Program-made: the position numbers and the translations under genes
In this document: piece by piece, positions 33,145-41,155 of the stretch
How positions within the stretch are numbered: the stretch's first letter is position 1
How the letters are laid out: the number at the start of each line of letters is the position of its first letter
The notes under the pieces: model-generated
The model's input: the letters and a program-made list of their open reading frames with translations, nothing else
Told to the model about the DNA's origin: nothing
Database searches by the model: none
Assembly (NCBI RefSeq): GCF_003626635.1
Contig: NZ_RAZT01000011.1
Coordinates: forward strand, 124,001-188,000
Direction: 5' to 3'
DNA: 64,000 nucleotides
DNA from: Micromonospora musae
GTDB taxonomy: Bacteria; Actinomycetota; Actinomycetes; Mycobacteriales; Micromonosporaceae

Positions 33145-33690
33145 GTGACCACGCTGCGGCTTCGACCCGAGGGCCCGGCCGACACCGGCCCGGTCCGCCG
33201 GGTGCTGGCTACCGCGTTCGCGCGCCCGGACGTGGCCGCGCCGCCGGAGGTCGGGCTCGTCAACGAGCTGCGTGACAGCGACGCGTGGATGCCCGAACTC
33301 GCCATGGTCGCCGAGTACGGCGGTGAGGTGGTCGGCTACGCGCTGCTCACCCGCGTACGGGTGAAATCCGATCGGGGTTCCGCGCCGGCGTTGACCCTCG
33401 GCCCGGTGGCGGTGGCGCCGCACCGGCAGAAGGTCGGTCACGGCACGGCCGTGGTGCAGGCGGCCCTCGACGCCGCGACCGAACTGGGTGAGCGGCTCGT
33501 GGTGGTGCTCGGCAGCCCGGCCTACTACCGCCGCTTCGGCTTCAGCCGGGCCGATCGGATGGGCCTGACCAGCCCCTGGTCCGGGCTGGGCGAGCCGTGG
33601 CAGGCGCTGGTGCTGCCGCCGGCGACCAGTGACGCGGCCGCACCGCCCCAGGGTGAGGTGGTCTTTCCGCCGCCCTGGGCGAAGGTCTGA
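33145..33690 (+). CDS. GNAT-family N-acetyltransferase
   Basis: A 181-residue acetyl-CoA-dependent acetyltransferase. It starts TTLRLRPEGPADTGPVRRVL. The acetyl-CoA binding motif is LGPVAVAPHRQKVGHGTAVV, and the later LGSPAYYRRFGFSRADRMGL is typical of the YhbS-like group. The acceptor substrate is unknown. The GTG lies 7 bases after TAACCT. It is convergent with the AAA ATPase gene, 27 bases away. Confidence 0.9.
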   Translation: MTTLRLRPEGPADTGPVRRVLATAFARPDVAAPPEVGLVNELRDSDAWMPELAMVAEYGGEVVGYALLTRVRVKSDRGSAPALTLGPVAVAPHRQKVGHGTAVVQAALDAATELGERLVVVLGSPAYYRRFGFSRADRMGLTSPWSGLGEPWQALVLPPATSDAAAPPQGEVVFPPPWAKV

Positions 33691-33717
33691 CTCGCCGCCT
33701 GGCCGATGGGGTGGGCC

Positions 33718-35001
33718 TCAGGCCGGCTGGGTGCGCAGGTAGCGGCCGAAGTGCGGCACGGTGAACGCGACGGTGCCCCGCTCGCCGGAGTAGATGAGCC
33801 CCTTCTTGATCAGGGCGTCCCGGGCCGGGGAGAGGCTGGCCGGCTTGCGGCCGAGCGCGCGGGCGATCTCCGCCGTCGGCACGGCGGCGTCCATGTCGTC
33901 CCGGACCTCGCCCCCCGACTCGGCCTCCACCAGCGAGAGGGTGGCCATGGCCCGCATGTACTCGCGCTCGGCCGGGGTGGCCCGTTCGAAGCGGGACCCG
34001 AAGAAGCCGACCGCCAACTCGGCCTCGGCCTCGGGGGCGGCGACCCGGACGTCGGCCGCGGTGACGGGGGAGCGCGGCGCATGGTCCCAGGTGGCTTTCC
34101 CGTACGCCTGCACGAAGTACGGGTAGCCGCCGGACTTCTCGTAGAGCAGGTCGAGCGCCTTCGGCTCGTACTCGACCTCTTCGCGCTCGGCCGGGGCGCA
34201 GAACGCCTGGTCGGCGGCGATCCGGTCGAGCCGGTCGATCCGCTGGTAGCGGAAGAGGCGTTCGGAGTACGACTTCGCGGCGCTGAGCACGGCCGGCAGG
34301 TGGGGCAGACCGGCACCGACCACGATCAGCGGTGCGCCGAGCTGGGAGAGCTCGTGGCAGGCGGCGCAGAGCGCCGAGACGTCCTCGGGGCCGAGATCCT
34401 GCATCTCGTCGATGAAGATGGCGACACCGGTGCCCACGTCGCTGGCGACCGCTGCGGCATCGGTCAGCAACTCGACGAGGTCGATCTCGATGTCGCCGGA
34501 GTCCGCCCGGCCGCTGCTCGCGGGCACGTCGATGCCGGGCTGCCAGCGGTCGCGCAACTTCGGCGCGGCGCCACCGCGGGCGGTCGGTGCGGCGCGCATC
34601 GCGAACGCCTTGAGTACGCCGAGGAAGTCGTCGATCCGGTCCGGGGCGCGGTGCCGGGGTGCGAGCTCCCGGACCGCCATGTGCAGCGCGGCGGCGATCG
34701 GGCGGCGTAGCGACTGATCGGGTCGGGCCTCGATCTTGCCGCTGCCCCAGAGGTGGTTGATGGCCTGCGAGCGCAGGGTGTTGAGCAGCACCGTCTTGCC
34801 GACGCCGCGCAGGCCGGTGAGCATCAGGCTCCGCTCCGGCCGTCCTCGGGCGATGCGCTCCAGCACGATGTCGAAGACGTCCAGCTCTCGCCCCCGCCCG
34901 GCGAGCTCGGGCGGACGCTGACCGGCGCCCGGGGCGTACGGGTTGCGGACCGGATCCACGCATCGCAGAGTATCGGGCTGTCTAGCTGCGAGGCTAGACA
35001 T
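33718..35001 (-). CDS. AAA/STAND-like ATPase
   Basis: A 427-residue cytoplasmic ATPase of the AAA_16 (Orc1/Cdc6-like) type. Walker A is LTGLRGVGKTVLLNTL (about residues 63-78), Walker B is IFIDEMQDLG (about 200), and sensor-like VVGAGLPHLP follows. The C-terminal 100 residues look like a winged helix (SLSPARDALIKKGLIYSGERG). It could act on DNA, RNA or a partner protein; the role is unknown. Start is uncertain. ATG 35001 has no Shine-Dalgarno; a GTG at 34959 (residue 15) would put the palindrome 34980-34999 in the promoter. It is monocistronic and flanked by CTAG-rich palindromes. Confidence 0.82.
   Translation of the reverse strand: MSSLAARQPDTLRCVDPVRNPYAPGAGQRPPELAGRGRELDVFDIVLERIARGRPERSLMLTGLRGVGKTVLLNTLRSQAINHLWGSGKIEARPDQSLRRPIAAALHMAVRELAPRHRAPDRIDDFLGVLKAFAMRAAPTARGGAAPKLRDRWQPGIDVPASSGRADSGDIEIDLVELLTDAAAVASDVGTGVAIFIDEMQDLGPEDVSALCAACHELSQLGAPLIVVGAGLPHLPAVLSAAKSYSERLFRYQRIDRLDRIAADQAFCAPAEREEVEYEPKALDLLYEKSGGYPYFVQAYGKATWDHAPRSPVTAADVRVAAPEAEAELAVGFFGSRFERATPAEREYMRAMATLSLVEAESGGEVRDDMDAAVPTAEIARALGRKPASLSPARDALIKKGLIYSGERGTVAFTVPHFGRYLRTQPA
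34980..34999. promoter_or_regulatory. CTAG palindrome at the AAA ATPase start
   Basis: GTCTAGC (34980-34986), 6-base spacer, GCTAGAC (34993-34999). It adjoins the ATG at 35001 and may be an operator if the GTG at 34959 is the real start. Confidence 0.45.
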
Positions 35002-35022
35002 GGATAGATGGGGCTACCGGCG

Positions 35023-35040
35023 TGTCGAGAACTCTCGACA
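35023..35040. promoter_or_regulatory. TGTCGAGA palindrome upstream of the AAA ATPase
   Basis: TGTCGAGA-AC-TCTCGACA, perfect 8-bp arms, 22 bases upstream of the ATG at 35001. It has the size and symmetry of a dimeric repressor site. Confidence 0.45.
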
Positions 35041-35042
35041 TA

Positions 35043-35084
35043 AAACTAGGGCTCTCTAGCGTCCATGCTAGAAAGCCCTAGTTT
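35043..35084 (-). terminator. Intrinsic terminator of the LppU-like gene, CTAG-rich
   Basis: Arms of 18 bases (35043-35060 and 35067-35084) pair at 17 positions around a 6-base loop. Read leftward, the hairpin is followed by TTTTATG. It lies 38 bases after the stop at 35123. It contains four CTAG tetramers. Confidence 0.7.
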
Positions 35085-35122
35085 CGGCTACCGGTGGCGA
35101 CCCCGCGCCTTGCGACGGTGCC

Positions 35123-35929
35123 CTACCGCTGCTTCAGGCAGAGGACGAAGTCGAGGGTGTCCAGCTCGCTGTCGTAGAAGTACCAGTTGGTGTAGCCCCG
35201 GACCTGGGCACACTTCGTCTCGGCGTCCTTCTCCCCGCTCGTGGTGCCGTCGAAGCGGCGCAGCACCTCGTACGTGTTCGCGGCGCAGCCGGCGATCAGC
35301 AGCTTCGGCTTCCCGTTCGCGGTGCCGTCGTGGCGGACGCACTGCCCCACCTTCGCGAAGCGGGGGTCCGCCGACGACTCGGGTGCCGCCGCGGTCGCCG
35401 GGGCCGTCGGGGCGGGTACGTCCGGATCCGCTGCCCGGGACGGGACCGCGCTGGTCGGCGCGGCCACCGGCGGCGGCTCGTCCCCGTCGGCCAGGAGGTA
35501 GAGCGCTGAACCGGCGGCCAGCACCAGCAGCACCACGACCACCGAGACCACGATCAGCGGCCCGCGACGACGCCGCGCCGGAGCCGGCGCCCCGGCGTAC
35601 GGCACCGGGCCGCCGACCGGGTCCCACTCGGGCGCGGGCTCGTACGCCCGCTGCGGTCCCGCCGTGGCGTGCCCGCCGTTCGGGTAGGGCTGCTCCTCGT
35701 AGCGGCCGTCGCGGTGCGGCTCGGCGTCATAGCGGCCGTGGCGCGGCTCGGCGTCGTAGCGGCCGTCGCGGCGCGGCTCGCCGTACGGCGGCTCGGGGTA
35801 CTGCGGCTCGTCGTGGTGCGGCTCGGGTCCGGCTGGCCGCTGCGCCTCCTGACCGTGGTACCCCGGATAAGGTCGCTGCCCGCGCCACGGGTCCGGGGGT
35901 TCGCCACCCGGTGATCCGTAGTTCGCCAT
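35123..35929 (-). CDS. LppU/SCO3897-like membrane-anchored protein
   Basis: A 268-residue protein. About 130 N-terminal residues are Pro/Tyr/Arg/Glu-rich with imperfect repeats (GRYDAEP, HRDGRYEEQP). One membrane helix follows (PLIVVSVVVVLLVLAAGSALYLL, about 140-160). The C-terminal extracytoplasmic domain has VGQCVRHDG, LLIAGCAANTYEVLRRF, TKCAQVRGYTNWYFYDS and DFVLCLKQR; this Cys pattern matches the LppU family. Function unknown. ATG 35929 has GGAGGG upstream and starts MANYGSPGG; an in-frame codon at 35968 is less likely. Confidence 0.83.
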   Translation of the reverse strand: MANYGSPGGEPPDPWRGQRPYPGYHGQEAQRPAGPEPHHDEPQYPEPPYGEPRRDGRYDAEPRHGRYDAEPHRDGRYEEQPYPNGGHATAGPQRAYEPAPEWDPVGGPVPYAGAPAPARRRRGPLIVVSVVVVLLVLAAGSALYLLADGDEPPPVAAPTSAVPSRAADPDVPAPTAPATAAAPESSADPRFAKVGQCVRHDGTANGKPKLLIAGCAANTYEVLRRFDGTTSGEKDAETKCAQVRGYTNWYFYDSELDTLDFVLCLKQR

Positions 35930-36010
35930 GAACGCCCTCCTGGACAGTGGTGAGAGGCCGGCCACCAAGGCGGGACGCCGACACCGAGGTCACCGTAGCG
36001 TGGACCGACG

Positions 36011-37042
36011 ATGGCCTCGACTCCCTCTCGTCCGTCCCCTGCCGCCGATCCGTCCGGCCGGGCCGTGACCGCGACCCCCACCCTGGTCTGGACCGCGCTC
36101 CTCCTGGTCTACCTGCTCTGGGGCTCCACGTACCTGGGTATCCGGATCGCGGTGGAGACCATGCCGCCGCTCGCCTCGGCGGCGGCCCGGTTCGCCGCCG
36201 CCGCTCTGGTGCTCGCGCTCGTCCTGCGGATCCGCCGCGGCGCGGGCGCCCTCCGGGTCGACCGGCGGCAGCTCGCCTCGGCGGGGCTGGTCGGGCTGCT
36301 CCTGCTCGCCGGCGGCAACGGGCTCGTGGTGCTCGCCGAGTCCGGGCCGCCCGGGGTCGCGCTGCCCTCCGGCATCGCCGCACTGTTGGTCGCCACGGTG
36401 CCACTGCTGGTGGTGCTGCTCCGCTCGGCCACCGGCGACCGCCCCCGGATCTGGACCTTCGCCGGAGTCAGCCTCGGATTCGTCGGGCTGGTCCTGCTCG
36501 TGCTGCCCAGCGGAGGCGCGGACGCGGTGCCCCTGGGCGGGGCGCTCACCGTGGTCGCCGGGGCGGCCAGCTGGTCGATCGGCTCCTTCCTCTCCGGCCG
36601 CCTCCGGATGCCCGCCGATCCGTTCGTCGCCACCGTCTACGAGATGGCGGCCGGTGCGGTGGCGCTCATCGTCCTCTCGGTGGGCCGGGGCGAGCTGCGC
36701 GGCTTCGACCCGGCCGAGGTGAGCGGCCGCTCCTGGCTCGCGCTCGGCTACCTGATGGTGGCCGGCTCGCTGGTCGCCTTCACCGCGTACGTCTGGCTGC
36801 TGCACAACGCGCCGCTCTCGCTCGTCTCGACGTACGCCTACGTCAACCCGGCGGTGGCGGTGGCCCTCGGCGCGGTGCTGGCCGCCGAGCCGGTAACCGC
36901 GCAGGTGCTGCTCGGCGGCGCGGTGATCGTGGCCGGGGTGGCCCTGGTGGTGAGCACCGAGCGTCCGGGTCGAGGCGCGACGAGCAGACCGGATACCGCG
37001 CCTTCGGCGGCCGGGGCGACCCCGGAGACATCCCGCCGGTAG
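36011..37042 (+). CDS. EamA-family (DMT) transporter
   Basis: A 343-residue membrane protein with ten predicted helices in two EamA repeats. Typical pieces are LLVYLLWGSTYLGIRIAVE at the start, ALTVVAGAASWSIGSFLSGR at the second repeat, and STYAYVNPAVAVALGAVL near the end. It probably exports small metabolites or amino acids; substrate not identifiable. The ATG follows a TAGCGT box by 9 bases. It lies just upstream of the prepilin peptidase gene on the same strand. Confidence 0.93.
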   Translation: MASTPSRPSPAADPSGRAVTATPTLVWTALLLVYLLWGSTYLGIRIAVETMPPLASAAARFAAAALVLALVLRIRRGAGALRVDRRQLASAGLVGLLLLAGGNGLVVLAESGPPGVALPSGIAALLVATVPLLVVLLRSATGDRPRIWTFAGVSLGFVGLVLLVLPSGGADAVPLGGALTVVAGAASWSIGSFLSGRLRMPADPFVATVYEMAAGAVALIVLSVGRGELRGFDPAEVSGRSWLALGYLMVAGSLVAFTAYVWLLHNAPLSLVSTYAYVNPAVAVALGAVLAAEPVTAQVLLGGAVIVAGVALVVSTERPGRGATSRPDTAPSAAGATPETSRR

Positions 37043-37052
37043 CGTCCGGCCG

Positions 37053-37691
37053 GTGTCCGCCGGCCCGCTGACCGTCGCGGTGCTCCTCGGGGTGCTCGCC
37101 GGATCGGTCGCCCCCACGCTCGGGGGCCGCTACGTCGTCCCGAACCCGCGGGTGGCGCGTCCGAGGCGGCCTCGCCTGGGCCTCGCGGTCGCCGGTGGGG
37201 TGGCCTTCGGTGGGCTCGTCGCCGCCCGCGGCGACGACCCGGCGCTGCCCGTCCTCCTGGTGATCGCGGCCGTCGGCCTGGTGCTCGCCGCGGTCGACCT
37301 GGACTGCCTCAGGCTGCCCGACCCACTGGTCGCCACGGCGGCGGCGTCCGGTGCGCTCGGGTTGGGCGCGGTGGCAGCGGCCGGCGGCGAGGCGGCCCGG
37401 CTCTCGACCGCCCTGGCCGGCGCCGCGATCTCGCTCGCCGGGTACGTGCTCCTGGCGCTGCTCCCGGGCTCGCGGCTCGGCTTCGGCGACGTCAAGCTCG
37501 CCGCCGCGCTCGGCCTGCCGCTCGGCTGGTTGGGCTGGCCGGCCCTCGCCTGGGGGCTGGCCCTGCCGCATGTGCTGGGCGGGCTCTGGGCGTTGGCGCA
37601 ACTGCTCGCCGGGCGGATCCGCCGGGACACCGGGTGGCCGTTCGGTCCGGCCATCCTGACCGGAGCCTGGCTCGCGGCGCTCCTCGCCTGA
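37053..37691 (+). CDS. A24-type prepilin peptidase, short form
   Basis: A 212-residue membrane aspartic protease that cleaves type IV pilin-like leader peptides. The two catalytic Asp motifs are present: VDLDCLRLPD (usual D..x..IPD) and GSRLGFGDVKLAAALG (usual GxGDxKL). It lacks the N-terminal CxxC methylation domain, as most actinobacterial forms do. About six helices. The GTG is 7 bases after TAGCGT and 10 bases after the transporter stop. No pilin, Tad or secretion genes are in the window. Confidence 0.88.
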   Translation: MSAGPLTVAVLLGVLAGSVAPTLGGRYVVPNPRVARPRRPRLGLAVAGGVAFGGLVAARGDDPALPVLLVIAAVGLVLAAVDLDCLRLPDPLVATAAASGALGLGAVAAAGGEAARLSTALAGAAISLAGYVLLALLPGSRLGFGDVKLAAALGLPLGWLGWPALAWGLALPHVLGGLWALAQLLAGRIRRDTGWPFGPAILTGAWLAALLA

Positions 37692-37773
37692 GCGACCGCC
37701 CGCCCCTCCTGCCGCCCGTCGTGCCCGCCGCCCGGATCGACGGCGACGCGGCCGGCCCGGGCGGCCGGATGCT

Positions 37774-40700
37774 TCAGAGCAGGCGGAGCTGGCGGTCCTT
37801 GGGGCGGCGGGGCTCGGCGTCACCGAAGCGTTCGAAGAGGCCGGGGTCGATCGAGTCCAGGAAGGGCGACGGTGCGCAATCCCGTTCCGTGCCCTGCCGG
37901 ATGCGGCGCGCGGCGGAACTCACGTAGAGCCGATCCTGCGCCCGGGTCAGGCCCACGAAGAAGAGCCGGCGCTCCTCGGCGACGGCCTCCTCGTCCGGCG
38001 TCGAGCCCGGCCAGCGCAGCGGCAGCAGCCCGTCCTCGGCGCCGACCAGGAAGACCACCGGGAACTCCAGCCCCTTGGCGGCGTGCAGGGTGAGCAGCGT
38101 GACCGCCTCGGCGCGCGGGTCGAGCGCGTCGACCTCGGCGCCGGTCGCCAACTGCGAGAGGAAGAGCTCCAGGTCGTCGCCGCAGCGGCGGGCGAGCGGG
38201 GTGAGCAGGTCGACCGCCGTCCGGACGTCCTCGGGGCGTACGGTGCCCGCGCCGTCCAGCGTCGGGGTTGCGAAGCGCTCCGCCACGACCTGGCCGGCCA
38301 GCCGTACCCGGGCGGCGAGGCCGCCGCCGAGCCCGGACGCGTGCCGCAGCTCGCGGGCGATCGCCGCCACGCCCGGCCGGTCCCGGAGCCGGTCGTGCGA
38401 GCGCTTCTGGACCGGGATGTTCGCCCGGGTGAGCGCGTCCACGATCGGCGCTGCCTGGGAGTCGGTGCGGTAGAGCACCGCGATGTCGCCGAACGAGAGC
38501 GAGGTGGACCGGCCGTCGATCCGGCCGGAGTCCAGCGACCGGTGGGAGAGCCCGCCGACCAGCTCGTCGGTCGTACGGGCGACGAAGTCCGCCTCGTCGG
38601 CGGCGGAGGCCGCCGCGTAGCGTCCGACCAGCGGGGCCTCCGGGTCGAGGCGGGCCGGGTCCAGCCGGCGGCCACGCACCAGCGACGACGGCGCGATCGC
38701 CTGCACGGCGGCGGCGAGGATCGGCGCCGAGGAGCGGTAGTTGCGGTTCAGCCGGACCAGCCGCGCATCGGTGAAGTCCTGGGAGAAGCGCAGGAAGTAG
38801 CCGACGTCGGCGCCCCGGAACGAGTAGATGGCCTGGTCCGGGTCGCCGATCGCGCAGAGGTTGCCGTCCGGCGGGCTGAGCAGCCGCAGCAGCTCGTACT
38901 GCACCGCGTCGACGTCCTGGTACTCGTCGACGAAGATCCACTGCCAGCGGTCCCGGTAGCGCTCGACGAGCGTCCGGTCCGCCCGCAGCAGCGCCACCGG
39001 CAGGGTGAGCAGCTCGTCCAGGTCGACCAGACCCTGCTTGCGCAGCAACGCGGTGTACGCGGCCGCGTCGTCACCCGCCTCGACCCGGGCCGCCGCGCGG
39101 TCGGCGTCGTCGGCGATCCGGAAGTCCGGCGGCAGCTCGGCGGCGGCGGTGTTCTCCCGCAGGATGGTCAACCCGAGCGAGTGGAACGTGCCGACCGTGA
39201 TGTCCTCGGCGACCGGCCCGAGCAGGCCGTCGAGGCGGTGCCGCAGCTCCTCGGCGGCGCGCCGGGTGAACGTGATCGCCAGGCAGCGCTCGGGGAAGAC
39301 GTTCAGTTCGGCGCAGAGGTACGCGATCCGGTGGGTCAGCGTCCGCGTCTTGCCGGTCCCCGGCCCCGCCACGATGAGCAGCGGCCCGCCCGGCGCGGAG
39401 GCGGCCACCCGCTGCATCGCGTCGAGCCGGTCCAGCAGCCCGGTGCCGACCTCCTCCATCCCGGCGAGCATCGGCTCGAACGGCTCGTGTGGTGAGGGCG
39501 GCGGGGCGATCGGCGGTGGGGGCGGCGGCGCGGCCTTCCGCTTCGGCTCGGCCTTGGCCGCCGCCGGGCGCTTGGCCCGTGCCTTCGCGGCCGGCTCCGC
39601 GGGCCGCCGCTGCACCGGCACCGGTACGTCGAAGAGCGTCTCCGCCTGCGCTCCGCCGGCCCGTCCGCGCAGCTCCGCCGGATCGAAGAGTGTGATGACG
39701 CCGTACTCGCCGTCGTAGCCGGGCACCCGGCGGACCTCGCCCCGGCGCAGCCGGCCGATCCCCTCGGCGAGCAACTCGCCGCCGACCCGGGCGATCTCGT
39801 CGAGGGGCGTGCCGGTCAGGATCTCCAGCTCCGGTCCGAGGGCGGCGATCAGCTCGTTGAGCTTCCCGTCGACCCTCTTCGAGCGGGCGCCCACCCCGTT
39901 CAACTCGCCGAGGATCTCGGCGAGCGGCACCAGGTGGGTCACCGGGCGGGCCTGCTCCGCCCGGTGCCCCGCCGGGCGGTCGGCCAGCTCCTCGATCCGG
40001 CTGAGCACACCGACGGTGAGCGGCTTGCCGCACTCGGGGCAGCGTCCGTCGGCCGCGCGGGTCTGCTCCGGAGCCCAGTTGACCCCGCAGAGCCGGTGGC
40101 CGTCGGCGTGGTACTTCCCCTCCTCGGGAAAGAACTCCACGGTCCCGGCGAGGCCGTCGCCGGTGCGCAGCGCGTCGCGTACCGCGAAGTAGTCGCGGTC
40201 GGTGGCGAAGAGCGTCGCCTCCCGGCCCAGCGCCGGCGGCGAGTGCGCGTCCGAGTTGGACACCAGCCGGTACGCGTCCAGGCTGCCGACCCGCCAGTTC
40301 ATCTCGGGGTCGGAGGAGAGGCCGGTCTCCACGGCGAAGATGTGGTCGGCCAGGTCTGCGTAGCAGTCCGCGATGGCGTCGAAGCCGGACTTCGAGCCGA
40401 GGGCGGAGAACCACGGCGTCCAGATGTGCGCCGGCACCAGGTAGCCGTCGGCGCTCGCCTCCAGGGTGATCTCCAGCAGGTCCCGGGAGTCGAGGCCGAG
40501 GATCGGCCGGCCGTCGGAGCCGAGGTTGCCGATCCGGCCGAGCGCGGTGTTGAACCGGGCCACCGAGTCCAGGTCCGGCAGGTAGATCAGGTGGTGCACC
40601 TTGCGGGTGCGGTCGTCCCGCTTGTAGATCGTGGAGATCTCCACGCTGAGCATGAAGCGGACCGGGTCGCTCTCGGCCGCACCGGCCAGCCGGGGTGGCA

Positions 40701-40968
40701 GCCGCCGGGCGATGTCCTGCTCCGCCTCCGGGCTGAGCCGGTAGAGACCGGGCTCGGCCGGGTGCAGGGTCTCACGCAGGTGGTCGTACCAGGCGGGGTG
40801 GGTGAAGTCGCCGGTGCCGAGCAGTCCGATGCCCTTGCGCCGGGCCCACCAGCCGAGGTTCGGCAGGGTGAGGTCGCGGCTGCAGGCGCGGGAGTACTTC
40901 GAGTGGATGTGCAGGTCCGCGACGAACGGCGGGCGGCCACCGGAGGGTACGGCGCTGAACGGAGGCAC
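37774..40968 (-). CDS. Fusion of EndoQ-like PHP nuclease domain and UvrD/PcrA helicase
   Basis: A 1064-residue protein. The N-terminal half (about 1-430) is a PHP domain of the EndoQ/TIGR00375 type: ADLHIHSKYSRACS, LGTGDFTHPAW, VSNSDAHSPPALG. A CxxC zinc-ribbon segment follows (CGVNWAP...CPECGKPL) and then helix-hairpin-like DNA-binding parts. A Lys/Ala/Pro linker leads to a superfamily 1 helicase (about 515-1064): Walker A AGPGTGKTRTLTHR (about 533), AITFTRRAAEELRHR, WIFVDEYQDVDAVQ, AIGDPDQAIYSFRGAD, LNRNYRSSAPI and LLTLHAAKGLEFPVVF. EndoQ cuts 5' of deaminated bases, so a combined cut-and-unwind repair enzyme is inferred. The GTG start at 40968 has AGGA upstream; 40983 is also possible. Confidence 0.9.
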   Translation of the reverse strand: MPPFSAVPSGGRPPFVADLHIHSKYSRACSRDLTLPNLGWWARRKGIGLLGTGDFTHPAWYDHLRETLHPAEPGLYRLSPEAEQDIARRLPPRLAGAAESDPVRFMLSVEISTIYKRDDRTRKVHHLIYLPDLDSVARFNTALGRIGNLGSDGRPILGLDSRDLLEITLEASADGYLVPAHIWTPWFSALGSKSGFDAIADCYADLADHIFAVETGLSSDPEMNWRVGSLDAYRLVSNSDAHSPPALGREATLFATDRDYFAVRDALRTGDGLAGTVEFFPEEGKYHADGHRLCGVNWAPEQTRAADGRCPECGKPLTVGVLSRIEELADRPAGHRAEQARPVTHLVPLAEILGELNGVGARSKRVDGKLNELIAALGPELEILTGTPLDEIARVGGELLAEGIGRLRRGEVRRVPGYDGEYGVITLFDPAELRGRAGGAQAETLFDVPVPVQRRPAEPAAKARAKRPAAAKAEPKRKAAPPPPPPIAPPPSPHEPFEPMLAGMEEVGTGLLDRLDAMQRVAASAPGGPLLIVAGPGTGKTRTLTHRIAYLCAELNVFPERCLAITFTRRAAEELRHRLDGLLGPVAEDITVGTFHSLGLTILRENTAAAELPPDFRIADDADRAAARVEAGDDAAAYTALLRKQGLVDLDELLTLPVALLRADRTLVERYRDRWQWIFVDEYQDVDAVQYELLRLLSPPDGNLCAIGDPDQAIYSFRGADVGYFLRFSQDFTDARLVRLNRNYRSSAPILAAAVQAIAPSSLVRGRRLDPARLDPEAPLVGRYAAASAADEADFVARTTDELVGGLSHRSLDSGRIDGRSTSLSFGDIAVLYRTDSQAAPIVDALTRANIPVQKRSHDRLRDRPGVAAIARELRHASGLGGGLAARVRLAGQVVAERFATPTLDGAGTVRPEDVRTAVDLLTPLARRCGDDLELFLSQLATGAEVDALDPRAEAVTLLTLHAAKGLEFPVVFLVGAEDGLLPLRWPGSTPDEEAVAEERRLFFVGLTRAQDRLYVSSAARRIRQGTERDCAPSPFLDSIDPGLFERFGDAEPRRPKDRQLRLL

Positions 40969-41068
40969 GCCGCATCCTGTCACGTCCGGCCCGGAGCCCG
41001 CCCGCCGCCACGCACACACGTGACAAGCGCAATTCACCCGGGACCCACCCCACCCCGCCCCTCAACGA

Positions 41069-41129
41069 GTTGATCATGAAGTTGTTGCCGGCTGCATCGG
41101 CGTGTCGGAGCAACAACTTCATGATCAAC
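41069..41129. repeat. Perfect 19-bp inverted repeat
   Basis: GTTGATCATGAAGTTGTTG (41069-41087) and its exact reverse complement (41111-41129) surround a 23-base loop. It lies in the gap between the metallophosphoesterase stop and the EndoQ/UvrD start. It lacks a T-run. The AT-rich, strikingly perfect arms suggest a dispersed REP-like element. Confidence 0.85.
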
Positions 41130-41155
41130 AGGCGGGAGCGGGGAGGGGCGCGGGG

